Source: Candidatus Rhodoferax odensensis
GTDB lineage: Bacteria > Pseudomonadota > Gammaproteobacteria > Burkholderiales > Burkholderiaceae_C
DNA length: 64,000 bases
NCBI GenBank assembly: GCA_016718405.1
Contig: JADKDJ010000015.1
Coordinates: forward strand, 1-64,000
Reading direction: 5' to 3'
Shown: positions 55,057-63,837 of the stretch, one piece after another
How the letters are laid out: the number at the start of each line of letters is the position of its first letter
How positions within the stretch are numbered: position 1 is the first letter of the stretch
Translations under genes and position numbers: made by a program
The notes under the pieces: model-generated
What the model saw: only the letters and a program-made list of their open reading frames with translations
The model's database searches: none
What the model was told of the DNA's origin: nothing

Positions 55057-56388
55057 ATGATTCTTGCCAAGGCTCGCCATCGCGGCAGCCCGGTCGGCCC
55101 GGCGCACCCGCTCGGCCCGGCTTGTCGGCTTTTGACCGCCAGCCTGATATTGGGGTGGACGGGCGTCGCTGCCTGGGCACACGCGCCTTCGGCCGAGCCG
55201 GCCACGGCACCGACCACGCTCAAGCAGGTATTCGAGGCCGCCTGGTTGCGCCAGCCCGAGGCCCGGTCGCGCCAGGCGCGTCAGGATGCCGCTGGCGCCC
55301 AGCGCGAGGTGGCCAACAGTTGGACCTCGGAGCCGGTCAGCCTGGAGCTGTCGACCAAGACCGATCATCTCCACAAAAACCAGGGCGGTCGCGAAGACGC
55401 TGTCGGCCTGTCTTTTCCCCTGTGGTTGCCGGGCGAGCGCAACCGCAGCGCCGCCGTGGCCCAGGCAGAGGAGCGCGTCAACGCCAGCCGTGTGCTGGCG
55501 GCGCAATTGCGCACCGCCGCCACGGTGCGCGAGGCCTATTGGCAGTGGCAGCGGGCCGCCGCTGAACACGCCCTGGCGCAGGAGCGGTTGGCCAGCACGC
55601 AACAACTGGCAGCCGACGTGGCCAAGCGGGTCAAGGCGGGTGACTTGGCGCGTGCCGATCAACACCAGGCCGATGGCGCGGTGGCCGCCGCCGACGCCGC
55701 CCTGGCCGAGGCCCTCAGCGCGCGCTCGGCGACTGGGCAAGCCCTGCGCGCGCTCAGCGGTGAGCCGCCGGTGCCACAAGGAGCGGCCAATTTCGACGTG
55801 GTGGTGTTGGGTGAACGCCAGGTGCGTGTCATCCCGGATGCCGAGGCCCTGGCTTCGCGCCACCCGGCGCTGCTGGATTGGCGGGCCCGCCTGGAGTTGG
55901 CCCGGCGCGCCAGCGAATTGGCCCGCGTGCAGACCCGCGCCAACCCCGAATTGACGCTGGAGGCGGCGCGCGGCCGTGGCCAGGCAGACGAACGTTATCA
56001 GCAGAGCTTCACCGCGACGCTGCGCATTCCGTTTGGCTCGGACAGCCGCAACCGGGTCAAAGTTACCTCGGCCCAGGCCGAGCTGATCGAAGCCGAAAGC
56101 CAACTGCGCCTGGAACAAGACCGCGTGCAGGCGGATCTGGACAGTGCGCACGTCAGGCTGGATTCGGCCGAGGAGCAACTGTTGGCGGCAGACCGGCGTG
56201 TGCAGCTTGCGCGAGAATCGCGCAGCTTCTTTCGAAAGTCCTACCGCCTGGGCGAAACCGACCTGCCGACCCGGCTGCGCATCGAGCTGGAAGCGGTGGA
56301 GGCCGAGCGCCAAGCCAAACGTGCCCACATCGAAGTGGGCGCGGCCCTGTCCAACCTGCGCCAGGCGCAGGGACTGTTGCCAGACTAG
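55057..56388 (+). CDS. cusC: CusC/CzcC-type outer membrane efflux protein
   Basis: ATG 55057 gives 443 aa. A signal region is followed by TolC-like helical repeats (TLKQVFEAAWLRQPEARSRQAR, LSFPLWLPGERNRSAAVAQAEERV). It is the outer component of a copper RND pump. The partner cusB and cusA genes were deleted (see the next feature). Confidence 0.8.
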   Translation: MILAKARHRGSPVGPAHPLGPACRLLTASLILGWTGVAAWAHAPSAEPATAPTTLKQVFEAAWLRQPEARSRQARQDAAGAQREVANSWTSEPVSLELSTKTDHLHKNQGGREDAVGLSFPLWLPGERNRSAAVAQAEERVNASRVLAAQLRTAATVREAYWQWQRAAAEHALAQERLASTQQLAADVAKRVKAGDLARADQHQADGAVAAADAALAEALSARSATGQALRALSGEPPVPQGAANFDVVVLGERQVRVIPDAEALASRHPALLDWRARLELARRASELARVQTRANPELTLEAARGRGQADERYQQSFTATLRIPFGSDSRNRVKVTSAQAELIEAESQLRLEQDRVQADLDSAHVRLDSAEEQLLAADRRVQLARESRSFFRKSYRLGETDLPTRLRIELEAVEAERQAKRAHIEVGAALSNLRQAQGLLPD

Positions 56389-56422
56389 CCGACGGCGAAC
56401 TCAATTGAATGGAAAACAAGCC

Positions 56423-56659
56423 ATGACCCGTGCGAGACAATTGACCACACTGTGCCTGCTGAGCCTTGCGCTGGCGCCGCTGTTGTTCGAGGCCGAGCGG
56501 CCCGGCACCGAAATCCTGCACCCGGTGGCGGTGGTCATCTTCTCGGGTCTGATCAGTTCGACACTGCTTGACACTTTTTTGACGCCGGTCATGTTCTGGT
56601 TGTTTGGCCGCAGGGACACTGAGCGGCTGCTCGACGACAAGAATGCGGGAGCGTTCTGA
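56423..56659 (+). pseudogene. deletion scar: cusB 5' end fused to cusA 3' end
   Basis: The 78-codon frame starts TRARQLTTLCLLSLALAPLL, a lipid/secretion signal as in a membrane fusion protein. It continues in frame as GTEILHPVAVVIFSGLISST and LDTFLTPVMFWLFGR, the last helix of a CusA RND pump. A deletion of about 4 kb would give this join. The product is a small membrane peptide without pump function. Confidence 0.8.
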
Positions 56660-56720
56660 CGGCCACCACATGAACCGGATCGACTTTGCATTCACTCGTT
56701 AACTCTTAATAGGAAACCCC

Positions 56721-57096
56721 ATGAAACTCGCCCAACTCATCGCCGTCTTCGCTCTGGCCGCCAGCGCTGGCGTCTTTGCCGCCGACGGTCACAGCCACGA
56801 CCCCAAACCGCAACACGGCGGTGTGGTGGTGGAAGTCAAGGACATCGAATACGAGCTGGTGGCCAAACCCGACAGTTTGCAACTGCATCTGCGCGACCAC
56901 GGCAAGGTGGTGGATGTCAGCAAGGGCAGCGCCAAGCTGACCTTGTTGGTGGGCGCCGACAAGCAGGAAGTCGAACTCAAACCCACCGGCGACAAGCTGG
57001 AGGCCAGGCAGCTTCAAACTGGGCGCCAACGCCAAGGCGGTGGCCATCGTTGCACTGGCGGGCAAGTCGTCCACGGCCCGTTTTGTGCTGAAGTAA
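56721..57096 (+). pseudogene. periplasmic metal-related protein, frameshifted paralogue of 34033
   Basis: Signal peptide (LIAVFALAASAGVFA), HSHDPKPQHGGVVVEVKD and ELVAKPDSLQLHLRDHGK match the 34033-34410 protein. The frame breaks near 57005; in the other frame GSFKLGANAKAVAIVALAGK and STARFVLK continue to TAA at 57094. Intact length would be about 125 aa. Confidence 0.7.
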
Positions 57097-57159
57097 CGCG
57101 TGTCACGCCAGGTACCCCTCTGGCCGCTTGCACCGTTGGGCAAGGTCTAGGAGATCGTC

Positions 57160-57622
57160 ATGTCAAGGAACTCTGAACTCAATCGCCGCCACCTGATCGC
57201 CGCGGCTTGTCTGCTGCCGCTGTCAGGAGCTTGGGGTGCGGCGCCCAGCGTGGTGGAGGTCTGGAAAGACCCCAATTGCGGCTGCTGCAAGGACTGGGTT
57301 GCGGTGCTGGAGAAGGCCGGTTTCAAGGTGCGGTGCTGATACCGGCAATAACGGCGCGCGCGCCAAGTTGGGGATGCCAGCCAAGCTCGGTTCTTGCCAT
57401 ACCGCTCGCGTTGCGAGGTATGTGGTGGAGGGCCATGTGCCGGTGCGCGAGATTCAACGCTTGCTGCGCGAGAAACCCAAAGCCTTGGGCTTAGCGGTGC
57501 CCGGCATGCCGGTAGGATCACCCGGCATGGACGGGCCGGTCTACGCGGGCCGCAAAGACCCCTATGACGTGCTGCTGGTCCAGGCTGATGGCAGCAGTTC
57601 GGTTTACAACTCGTATCGTTAA
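57160..57622 (+). pseudogene. DUF411 copper-associated protein, frameshifted
   Basis: From ATG 57160: RRHLIAAACLLPLSGAWG (Tat-like signal) and VVEVWKDPNCGCCKDWV, the DUF411 CxCC motif. After a shift near 57330: DTGNNGARAKLGMPAKLGSCHTA, EGHVPVREIQRLL and GLAVPGMPVGSPGMDGP. DUF411 proteins bind metals via CGCC. One indel, with a couple of codons apparently missing, breaks the gene. Confidence 0.85.
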
Positions 57623-57635
57623 TGGAGAGATTTCA

Positions 57636-58058
57636 ATGAACACATTCCTCAAACTCGTTCGTCCGGTGTTGGCTTCGGCTGCCGTGATGGGGGCAGCTCT
57701 GGCCGCTACCGGGGCCGCAGCCCAACAGACTATGGACCACAGCAAGATGGATCATGGTCACATGGACCACGTCAAGATGGCCTCCACCAAGGGCGAGCAG
57801 GCGACCGATGTCACCGAAGGCGAGGTCCGCAAGGTCAACCTGGATACCGGCAAGGTCACCATCCAGCACGGGGACATTCGGAACTTGGGCATGCCCGCCA
57901 TGACCATGGCGTTTCCAGTGAAAACCGCCAGTCTGCTCGACAACCTAGAGGCGGGCGACAAGATCAAGTTTAAGGTGCTCAAGGAGAACGGCAAGCTGGT
58001 CATCACCGAACTGCAAAGAACAAATAGCGTCGGTGTGCCCGGTGTGTACCTGATTTAA
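57636..58058 (+). CDS. CusF-like periplasmic copper-binding protein
   Basis: ATG 57636 gives 140 aa: signal peptide, Met/His-rich linker (MDHSKMDHGHMDHVKM), then a CusF-type OB fold (EGEVRKVNLDTGKVTIQHGDI, MPAMTMAFPVK). The Met and His ligands are kept. CusF hands Cu(I) to the Cus pump, which is deleted next door. The last eight residues look like read-through past the usual end. Confidence 0.8.
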   Translation: MNTFLKLVRPVLASAAVMGAALAATGAAAQQTMDHSKMDHGHMDHVKMASTKGEQATDVTEGEVRKVNLDTGKVTIQHGDIRNLGMPAMTMAFPVKTASLLDNLEAGDKIKFKVLKENGKLVITELQRTNSVGVPGVYLI

Positions 58059-58114
58059 GTGCCACCGTGCCGATCAGCGGTTTTTGTGCCTTCAACGTTT
58101 GACAGGAATCCATC

Positions 58115-58570
58115 ATGGAATTTTTCCGTCCCCTGGTGTTGGCAATTACCCTTGTCTTGCTCGCCTTGTCTGCTGGGGCTGAGGATGCACACCACCCAGT
58201 TGGTGCCGCTTCCGCCGTCAAGGCGCCCAAGGCGGCCATGGAGCGCATGGCCAAAATGGATGACAAGATGAAAACCATGCGCGAGTTGCGCGACAAGATG
58301 ATGGCCGCCAAGTCTGCTGAAGAGCGTGGCACGGTGATGGCGCAGGCCATGACAGCGATGCAGGCCGACATGCCGATGATGGGCGGCATGGGGATGGGAA
58401 TGGGCGCGAAGGAGGGGATGGGTGCCAAGGGCGTGGACAAGCCGACCTCGGGCATAGCGAGCGGCATGATGATGCACCACCAGATGATGGACAAGCGCAT
58501 GGAGATGATGGAAACCATGATGCAGATGATGATGATGGACCGGGCGGCGGCGCGCCCCGCTCCGAAGTGA
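58115..58570 (+). CDS. Met-rich periplasmic protein
   Basis: The 151-aa product has a signal peptide (PLVLAITLVLLALSAGAE) and a region where more than a third of residues are Met, with MMMHHQMM. Met/His-rich stretches bind Cu(I) or Ag(I). No further domain is known. Confidence 0.75.
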   Translation: MEFFRPLVLAITLVLLALSAGAEDAHHPVGAASAVKAPKAAMERMAKMDDKMKTMRELRDKMMAAKSAEERGTVMAQAMTAMQADMPMMGGMGMGMGAKEGMGAKGVDKPTSGIASGMMMHHQMMDKRMEMMETMMQMMMMDRAAARPAPK

Positions 58571-58631
58571 CCTTGCGGGACAGACGGGAGCACGGCGACG
58601 CGCTGTCCTCAACCGACCAGGAGGGTATGTC

Positions 58632-58913
58632 ATGAACCACCAGCATGAACATCATCACGAGCCGCCCAGTTTCTGGCGCTCGCGCTACGCGATTGGACTG
58701 ATCGTCATCGGGGCGGTTGCGGGCTACTTTCTGCTCACCGAGCACCTGGCGCATGTGGTGGGCGCCTTACCCTTCTTGTTGCTGCTGGCGTGTCCGCTGA
58801 TGCATGTTTTCATGCACCACGGGCATGGTGGTCATGGTCACCATGATCACGGCGGTGGGCCTCCAGCCGGAGTGGACAAGTCAACTCAGGGCAAACCGGG
58901 AGATCCAACATGA
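58632..58913 (+). CDS. DUF2933 small membrane protein
   Basis: 93 aa: HEHHHEPPSFWRSRYAIGLI, one or two helices (LPFLLLLACPLMHVFMHHGH) and a His/Gly-rich tail. DUF2933 proteins are common in copper clusters. Overlaps the methyltransferase gene by 4 nt. Confidence 0.75.
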   Translation: MNHQHEHHHEPPSFWRSRYAIGLIVIGAVAGYFLLTEHLAHVVGALPFLLLLACPLMHVFMHHGHGGHGHHDHGGGPPAGVDKSTQGKPGDPT

Positions 58914-59560
58914 CACACGATGCGCCGGCCTACGGGCTGTGGTTCCTGGTGCTGCTGAACTCGGCGATCTTCATCATGTTCGCGTTTAGCTTCTTCAAGC
59001 CCAACACCGCACGCGATTGGCGCAGCTTTGGTGCCTTCTCGGCTTTCGTGGTGGCCTTGTTCGTGGAGATGTACGGTTTCCCCTTGACCATTTACCTGCT
59101 GTCGGGTTGGCTGCAAACCAAGTACCCAGGCCTGGACGTGTTGTCGCACAACTCGGGGCACTTGTGGTCGACCTTGCTGGGTGAAAAAGGCGACCCGCAT
59201 TTTGGCCCTCTGCACATCGCCAGTTACGTGCTTTTGGCGTCTGGCTTCATGCTGTTGTCAGCCGCCTGGAACGTGCTGTACCACGCGCAACGCCTGCATA
59301 CCTTGGCCACCACCGGCCCCTACGCGCGCATTCGGCATCCCCAATACGTCGCCTTTGTGATGATTCTGCTGGGCTTCCTGCTGCAGTGGCCGACCCTGCT
59401 GACGCTGCTGATGTTTCCGGTGCTGCTGCTGATGTATGGGCGCCTGGCGGTGACGGAGGAGCGCGAGATGCGCGCGCAGTTTGGCGAGGCCTTTGAGCAC
59501 TATGCGCGCAACACGCCCCGATTTTTTCCGCGCCTGTCGGGGCCTTCCGCAGTGTCATGA
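58910..59560 (+). CDS. ICMT/PEMT-like membrane methyltransferase
   Basis: 216 aa with five helices. The C-terminal signature TTGPYARIRHPQYVAF and EEREMRAQFGEAFEHY matches isoprenylcysteine/phospholipid methyltransferases, where RHPxY binds SAM. The family often sits with copper genes; substrate unknown. Confidence 0.8.
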   Translation: MTHDAPAYGLWFLVLLNSAIFIMFAFSFFKPNTARDWRSFGAFSAFVVALFVEMYGFPLTIYLLSGWLQTKYPGLDVLSHNSGHLWSTLLGEKGDPHFGPLHIASYVLLASGFMLLSAAWNVLYHAQRLHTLATTGPYARIRHPQYVAFVMILLGFLLQWPTLLTLLMFPVLLLMYGRLAVTEEREMRAQFGEAFEHYARNTPRFFPRLSGPSAVS

Positions 59561-59602
59561 GCCGAGCTGGCGCGGATGGCAAAGCTACCTGAAAGCAGAC
59601 CA

Positions 59603-60964
59603 ATGAACCTCACTTTTCTTGGTGCCGCTGGCACCGTCACCGGGTCGAAAACGCTTGTCACGCATGAGGGGCGTCAATTGCTGGTGGATTGCGGGCTGTT
59701 CCAGGGCTACAAAAACCTGCGCTTGATGAACTGGGAGCCCTTTCCCTTTGACCCCAAGCAGCTCGACGCGGTGGTGCTGACGCACGCGCACCTGGATCAC
59801 GCCGGCGCCTTGCCCCTGCTGGTCAAGCACGGTTTTCGGGGTCCGGTGTTCGCCACGCCGTCCACCATGGATGTGTGCGGGATCTTGCTGCCAGACAGCG
59901 GTCGGCTGCAGGAAGAGGACGCCGACTACGCCAACCGCCACAAGCTCTCCAGGCATCCGCAGGCTTTGCCTTTGTACACCGAGGAAGATGCCAAGCACGC
60001 ACTGCGCCGCTTGGAGCCCCTGCCGTTTGATCAAGCTGCCAGTGTGGCCGAGGTCTTCAGTCTGCGCCTGCGACCGGCGGGGCATATTCTGGGCGCGAGT
60101 TCGGTCGAGTTGAGCGCGAACCACCGCACGGTGCTGTTCTCGGGCGATCTGGGGCGGCCCGACGACCCCATCTTGCGCGCGCCCGCTCCGATTGAGCGTG
60201 CTGACTGCGTGGTGGTCGAGTCCACCTATGGCGACCGTTTGCACGCCACCGAGGACGCCGAGACCGTGCTGGGCGAGGTCATCGGGCGCACGGTGGCGCG
60301 CGGCGGCATTGTGCTGATACCGGCCTTTGCGGTCGGGCGCGCGCAGTCGCTCTTGTACGCCATCTATCGCTTGAAAGCGCGCGGCGCCATTGCGGATGTG
60401 CCGGTGTTCCTCAACAGCCCGATGGCGATCAACATGACCGAGATCTACCACCGGTATCGGGCCGAGCACCGGCTGTCGGTTGAGGAATGCAGCGGTATGT
60501 GTCAGGTCGCGAAGATGGTGCGCACCGTTGAGGAGTCGCGCGCGCTGGTGGCCCGGCGCCAACCCGCCATCATCGTGTCCGCCAGTGGCATGGCTACCGG
60601 GGGCCGGGTGCTGCACCACCTCAAGGCACTGGCTCCGGATCGGCGCAACTCCATCGTGTTTGCCGGTTATCAGGCTGGTGGCACACGCGGCGGTCGCATC
60701 GTGGCGGGTGAGCACAGCATCCGCATTCACGGCGAGCCAGTGTTGGTCAACGCCGAGGTGGTGTCCTTGCCCGGTATGTCGGCGCACGCCGACGCGCAGC
60801 AGATCGTGCAGTGGCTCAAGACCGCGCCGCAAGACCCGCGCGGCATCTACCTCAACCATGGCGAACCGGGTCCGGCCGATGCGCTGCGCCAACGCATTGA
60901 ACGCGAACTAGGCTGGACTGCCAGCGTGCCACGGCTGGGCCAGACCGTGGTGGTCGAGTCATGA
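59603..60964 (+). CDS. MBL-fold beta-CASP ribonuclease
   Basis: ATG 59603 gives 453 aa. Zinc motif LTHAHLDHAGALPLL, then SGDLGR, STYGDR, a beta-CASP domain (SASGMATGGRVLHHL) and MSAHADAQQ plus LNHGEP. It is an RNA endo/exonuclease of the CPSF type. It overlaps the phosphorylase gene by 4 nt and starts a three-gene operon. Confidence 0.85.
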   Translation: MNLTFLGAAGTVTGSKTLVTHEGRQLLVDCGLFQGYKNLRLMNWEPFPFDPKQLDAVVLTHAHLDHAGALPLLVKHGFRGPVFATPSTMDVCGILLPDSGRLQEEDADYANRHKLSRHPQALPLYTEEDAKHALRRLEPLPFDQAASVAEVFSLRLRPAGHILGASSVELSANHRTVLFSGDLGRPDDPILRAPAPIERADCVVVESTYGDRLHATEDAETVLGEVIGRTVARGGIVLIPAFAVGRAQSLLYAIYRLKARGAIADVPVFLNSPMAINMTEIYHRYRAEHRLSVEECSGMCQVAKMVRTVEESRALVARRQPAIIVSASGMATGGRVLHHLKALAPDRRNSIVFAGYQAGGTRGGRIVAGEHSIRIHGEPVLVNAEVVSLPGMSAHADAQQIVQWLKTAPQDPRGIYLNHGEPGPADALRQRIERELGWTASVPRLGQTVVVES

Positions 60965-62469
60965 ACGGACACCGGCTGCGCTTGCGCCAATTGGGAATCG
61001 ACACGCACCATGAGCATGTGATTTACATGCACCGGGACTGTCACGTCTGCCGCGCCGAGGGTTTTGAGGCGCAGACCCGGGTGGAGGTGAGCCTGGGTGA
61101 GCGGCGCATCATCGCCACGCTCAACGTGGTGCACTCTGAATTGCTCGCCATCGGCGAAGCCAGCCTGTCAACCAGTGCGTGGTGCGCCTTGAACGCGGCG
61201 CCGGATGATCGGGTTGGCGTGGCGCACGCGCCGACACTGGACTCGCTCAGTGCCATGCGCTCCAAAGTCTATGGGCATCGACTCGGCGCGGCCGCGTTGG
61301 AAGCCATTGTGGCTGACGTGGCAGCGGGTCGTTACGCTGACCTGCACATTGCCGCCTTTTTGAGCGCCTGTGCTGGCGGCCGCATGGACCTGCAGGAGAC
61401 CATCGACCTGACGCGAGCGATGGTCAAGGTGGGTGACCGCATCGACTGGGGGCGCGCGCCGATTGCCGACAAGCATTGCGTTGGCGGGCTGCCGGGTAAC
61501 CGCACCACGCCGATCGTGGTGGCCATTGTTGCGGCGGCCGGGCTGACCATGCCCAAGACTTCATCGCGGGCAATCACGTCGCCGGCGGGAACGGCCGACG
61601 TGATGGAGACGTTGACTCGGGTGGACCTTGACCTGGCCTCGATGCGCCGGGTGGTGGAGCGCGAGGGGGGCTGCCTGGTTTGGGGCGGGGCGCTGACCCT
61701 GAGTCCGGCGGATGACATTCTGATTCGGGTTGAACGCCCGCTTGATCTGGACAGCGACGCGCAACTGGTGGCATCGGTCTTATCCAAGAAGATTGCCGCT
61801 GGCGCCAGTCATGCCGTGATCGACATTCCGGTTGGCCCCAGCGCCAAAGTGCGCAGCGAACAAGACGCGCAACGCCTGGAGTTGTTGCTGCAGCAGGTCG
61901 CCAGTGCGCTGGACTTGCAGTTGCGCGTGCTGCGCACCGATGGCTCGCAGCCGGTTGGGCACGGTGTCGGCCCGGCGCTGGAGGCCCACGACGTGCTGGC
62001 GGTGTTGCGGGGCATCGACGCCGCGCCGACCGATTTGCGCCAGCGTGCGCTGGTGTTGGCGGGCGAATTGTTGGAGTTCTGCGGCCACAGTCCGCCTGGC
62101 TTGGGCCGCGCTCGGGCCGGGTTGCTGTTGGAAAGCGGCGCGGCGTGGGCCAAGTTTCAGGCCATCTGCGAGGCACAAGGTGGGCTGCGCGAGCCCGGCC
62201 TGGCCTTGCTGTGCGAGCCGGTGCTGGCCGAACGCGACGGTTACGTCGCCGCCATGGACAGCCGCCGCCTGGCGCGCGTGGCCAAACTCGCTGGCGCGCC
62301 GGGCAGCGCCAACGCCGGGCTGGCGTTGCACGTGCGGTTGGGAGATTGGGTGCAACGCGGTGCACCCCTGTTCACGCTGCACGCGCAAGCACCTGGCGAA
62401 CTGGCCTATGCCAAGCAGTACCTGACGACACACTCGTTTCTCACCCTGGGTGAGGAGGTGACGCCATGA
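60961..62469 (+). CDS. AMP phosphorylase / thymidine phosphorylase-like enzyme
   Basis: 502 aa. The motif DKHCVGGLPGNRTTPIVVAI followed by TMPKTSSRAITSPAGTADVM is diagnostic of the archaeal-type AMP phosphorylase (DeoA) rather than classical DeoA, including an N-terminal extension. It converts NMP plus phosphate to base and ribose-1,5-bisphosphate. It is followed by a PRPP synthetase-like gene. Confidence 0.8.
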   Translation: MNGHRLRLRQLGIDTHHEHVIYMHRDCHVCRAEGFEAQTRVEVSLGERRIIATLNVVHSELLAIGEASLSTSAWCALNAAPDDRVGVAHAPTLDSLSAMRSKVYGHRLGAAALEAIVADVAAGRYADLHIAAFLSACAGGRMDLQETIDLTRAMVKVGDRIDWGRAPIADKHCVGGLPGNRTTPIVVAIVAAAGLTMPKTSSRAITSPAGTADVMETLTRVDLDLASMRRVVEREGGCLVWGGALTLSPADDILIRVERPLDLDSDAQLVASVLSKKIAAGASHAVIDIPVGPSAKVRSEQDAQRLELLLQQVASALDLQLRVLRTDGSQPVGHGVGPALEAHDVLAVLRGIDAAPTDLRQRALVLAGELLEFCGHSPPGLGRARAGLLLESGAAWAKFQAICEAQGGLREPGLALLCEPVLAERDGYVAAMDSRRLARVAKLAGAPGSANAGLALHVRLGDWVQRGAPLFTLHAQAPGELAYAKQYLTTHSFLTLGEEVTP

Positions 62470-63350
62470 CACCGATGGTGATCGCCATGCCCGGCAATGA
62501 GCAACTCGCCGACGAACTGGCCTCCCTCTTGTCGTTGGAACGTGTTACGGCGCTGGTGCGGCGCTTCCCCGATGGCGAGTCGCACGTGCGGGTGGAACAA
62601 GCGGTTGCGGGGCGCCAGGCGTTCATCGTCTGCACACTGGACCGTCCTGACGACAAGCTGGTGCCCTGTTCCTGCTGGCCCGTTGCGTGCGTGAGTCCGG
62701 TGCGCACAGCGTTGGTTTGTGGCGCCTACCTCGCCTATATGCGCCAGGACCGGCGCTTTCAGCCAGGCGAGACCATCAGCGCCCAGCATGTAGGCGCGTG
62801 GATATCCGGCCAGTTTGACTGGTTGGTCACGGTCGATCCGCATTTGCACCGCATTGTGGACTTGTCGGAGGTCTACAGCATCCCGTCGCGCGTGGTGCAC
62901 GCCGCCGATGGTGTGGCGCGTTGGGTCCAGTCGCAGGTGCGCCAGCCGCTTTTGATTGGACCGGACGAGGAAAGCGCCCAGTGGGTGGAGGATGTCGCAC
63001 ACCGTGCTTCCGTGCCCAGTGTGGTACTGACCAAAACCCGGCGTGGTGACCGCGAGGTTGAAGTATCGGTACCCGATGTGCAGCGCTGGCGCACGCACAC
63101 CCCGGTGCTGGTGGACGATATCGTCTCGACCGCCCGCACCATGGTGGAAACCGTTGGTCACCTGCGCCGTGCCGGTTTGGCCGCTCCGGTTTGCGTGGCA
63201 GTGCATGCGGTGTTCGCCGACAACGCCTATCAAGATCTGCAGGCGGCGGGTGCTGCCAGCATTGTCAGCTGCGACACCATTCGCCACCCCTCCAATCGCA
63301 TCGCATTGGCAGCGGATATTGCCAACGGCGTGCGTGAGTTGATGTCATGA
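62466..63350 (+). CDS. ribose-phosphate pyrophosphokinase-like protein
   Basis: 294 aa. The catalytic-loop equivalent TVDPHLHRI and the PRPP loop PVLVDDIVSTARTMVETV are present, with an N-terminal RFPDGESHVRVEQAV. It makes or uses PRPP. Overlaps its upstream neighbour by 4 nt. With the AMP phosphorylase it suggests a nucleotide-salvage or ribose-phosphate loop. Confidence 0.8.
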   Translation: MTPMVIAMPGNEQLADELASLLSLERVTALVRRFPDGESHVRVEQAVAGRQAFIVCTLDRPDDKLVPCSCWPVACVSPVRTALVCGAYLAYMRQDRRFQPGETISAQHVGAWISGQFDWLVTVDPHLHRIVDLSEVYSIPSRVVHAADGVARWVQSQVRQPLLIGPDEESAQWVEDVAHRASVPSVVLTKTRRGDREVEVSVPDVQRWRTHTPVLVDDIVSTARTMVETVGHLRRAGLAAPVCVAVHAVFADNAYQDLQAAGAASIVSCDTIRHPSNRIALAADIANGVRELMS

Positions 63351-63563
63351 CCCTGGAGTTGATGAACCGTCCGCGCGCATGGCCGTTTGTCGCTGGAAGG
63401 CCATGTGTGGGCTGTCAGGCAGACGGTGACCGTCGATCCTCCTACAACGAGTCTGTTGGCCGAGATTCCCAGCCACGACGGCCTTTCGACTCGGGTCAAG
63501 TGGCGGCCCCATGCGCCCGCTTTCTTAGAAAGCGGCCAACTCGATGACTCATTGGAGAAACTT

Positions 63564-63767
63564 GTGAAAGATGTCTTTACCTATGGGGTGGGCGGGGTGA
63601 CCGCTCTGATCAGTGGTGTGGCAGGCGCGCAGGGCGCCAACATGATGAACAACGGCGGGTGGGGCGGTGGGTGGATGGGTGGATACGGCGGCATGTGGGG
63701 GCCAATTCTGCTGGTCGTCGTGATTGCCGGCGTGGTTGCCTGGGTGGTCAAACGCGGCGGGAAATGA
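63564..63767 (+). CDS. small Gly/Trp-rich membrane protein
   Basis: GTG 63564, 8 nt after GGAG, gives 67 aa: NNGGWGGGWMGGYGGMWGPI followed by the helix LLVVVIAGVVAWVVKR. Short proteins of this type are common near copper pumps. A longer frame reaches back to 63387 (HVWAVRQTVTVDPPTTSLL), perhaps the remnant of another gene. Confidence 0.6.
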   Translation: MKDVFTYGVGGVTALISGVAGAQGANMMNNGGWGGGWMGGYGGMWGPILLVVVIAGVVAWVVKRGGK

Positions 63768-63837
63768 GCGTGACCCTGACACGTGGGGCGGGTTCATTAC
63801 ACCAGGCCCCTTTTCTCAATTCTTGTAAGGAACGGTT

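Noticed and set aside
63387..63563. N-terminal extension of the small membrane protein
   Set aside because: It requires a TTG start without a ribosome binding site, whereas GTG 63564 has GGAG at the right distance; the upstream frame may be a separate remnant.
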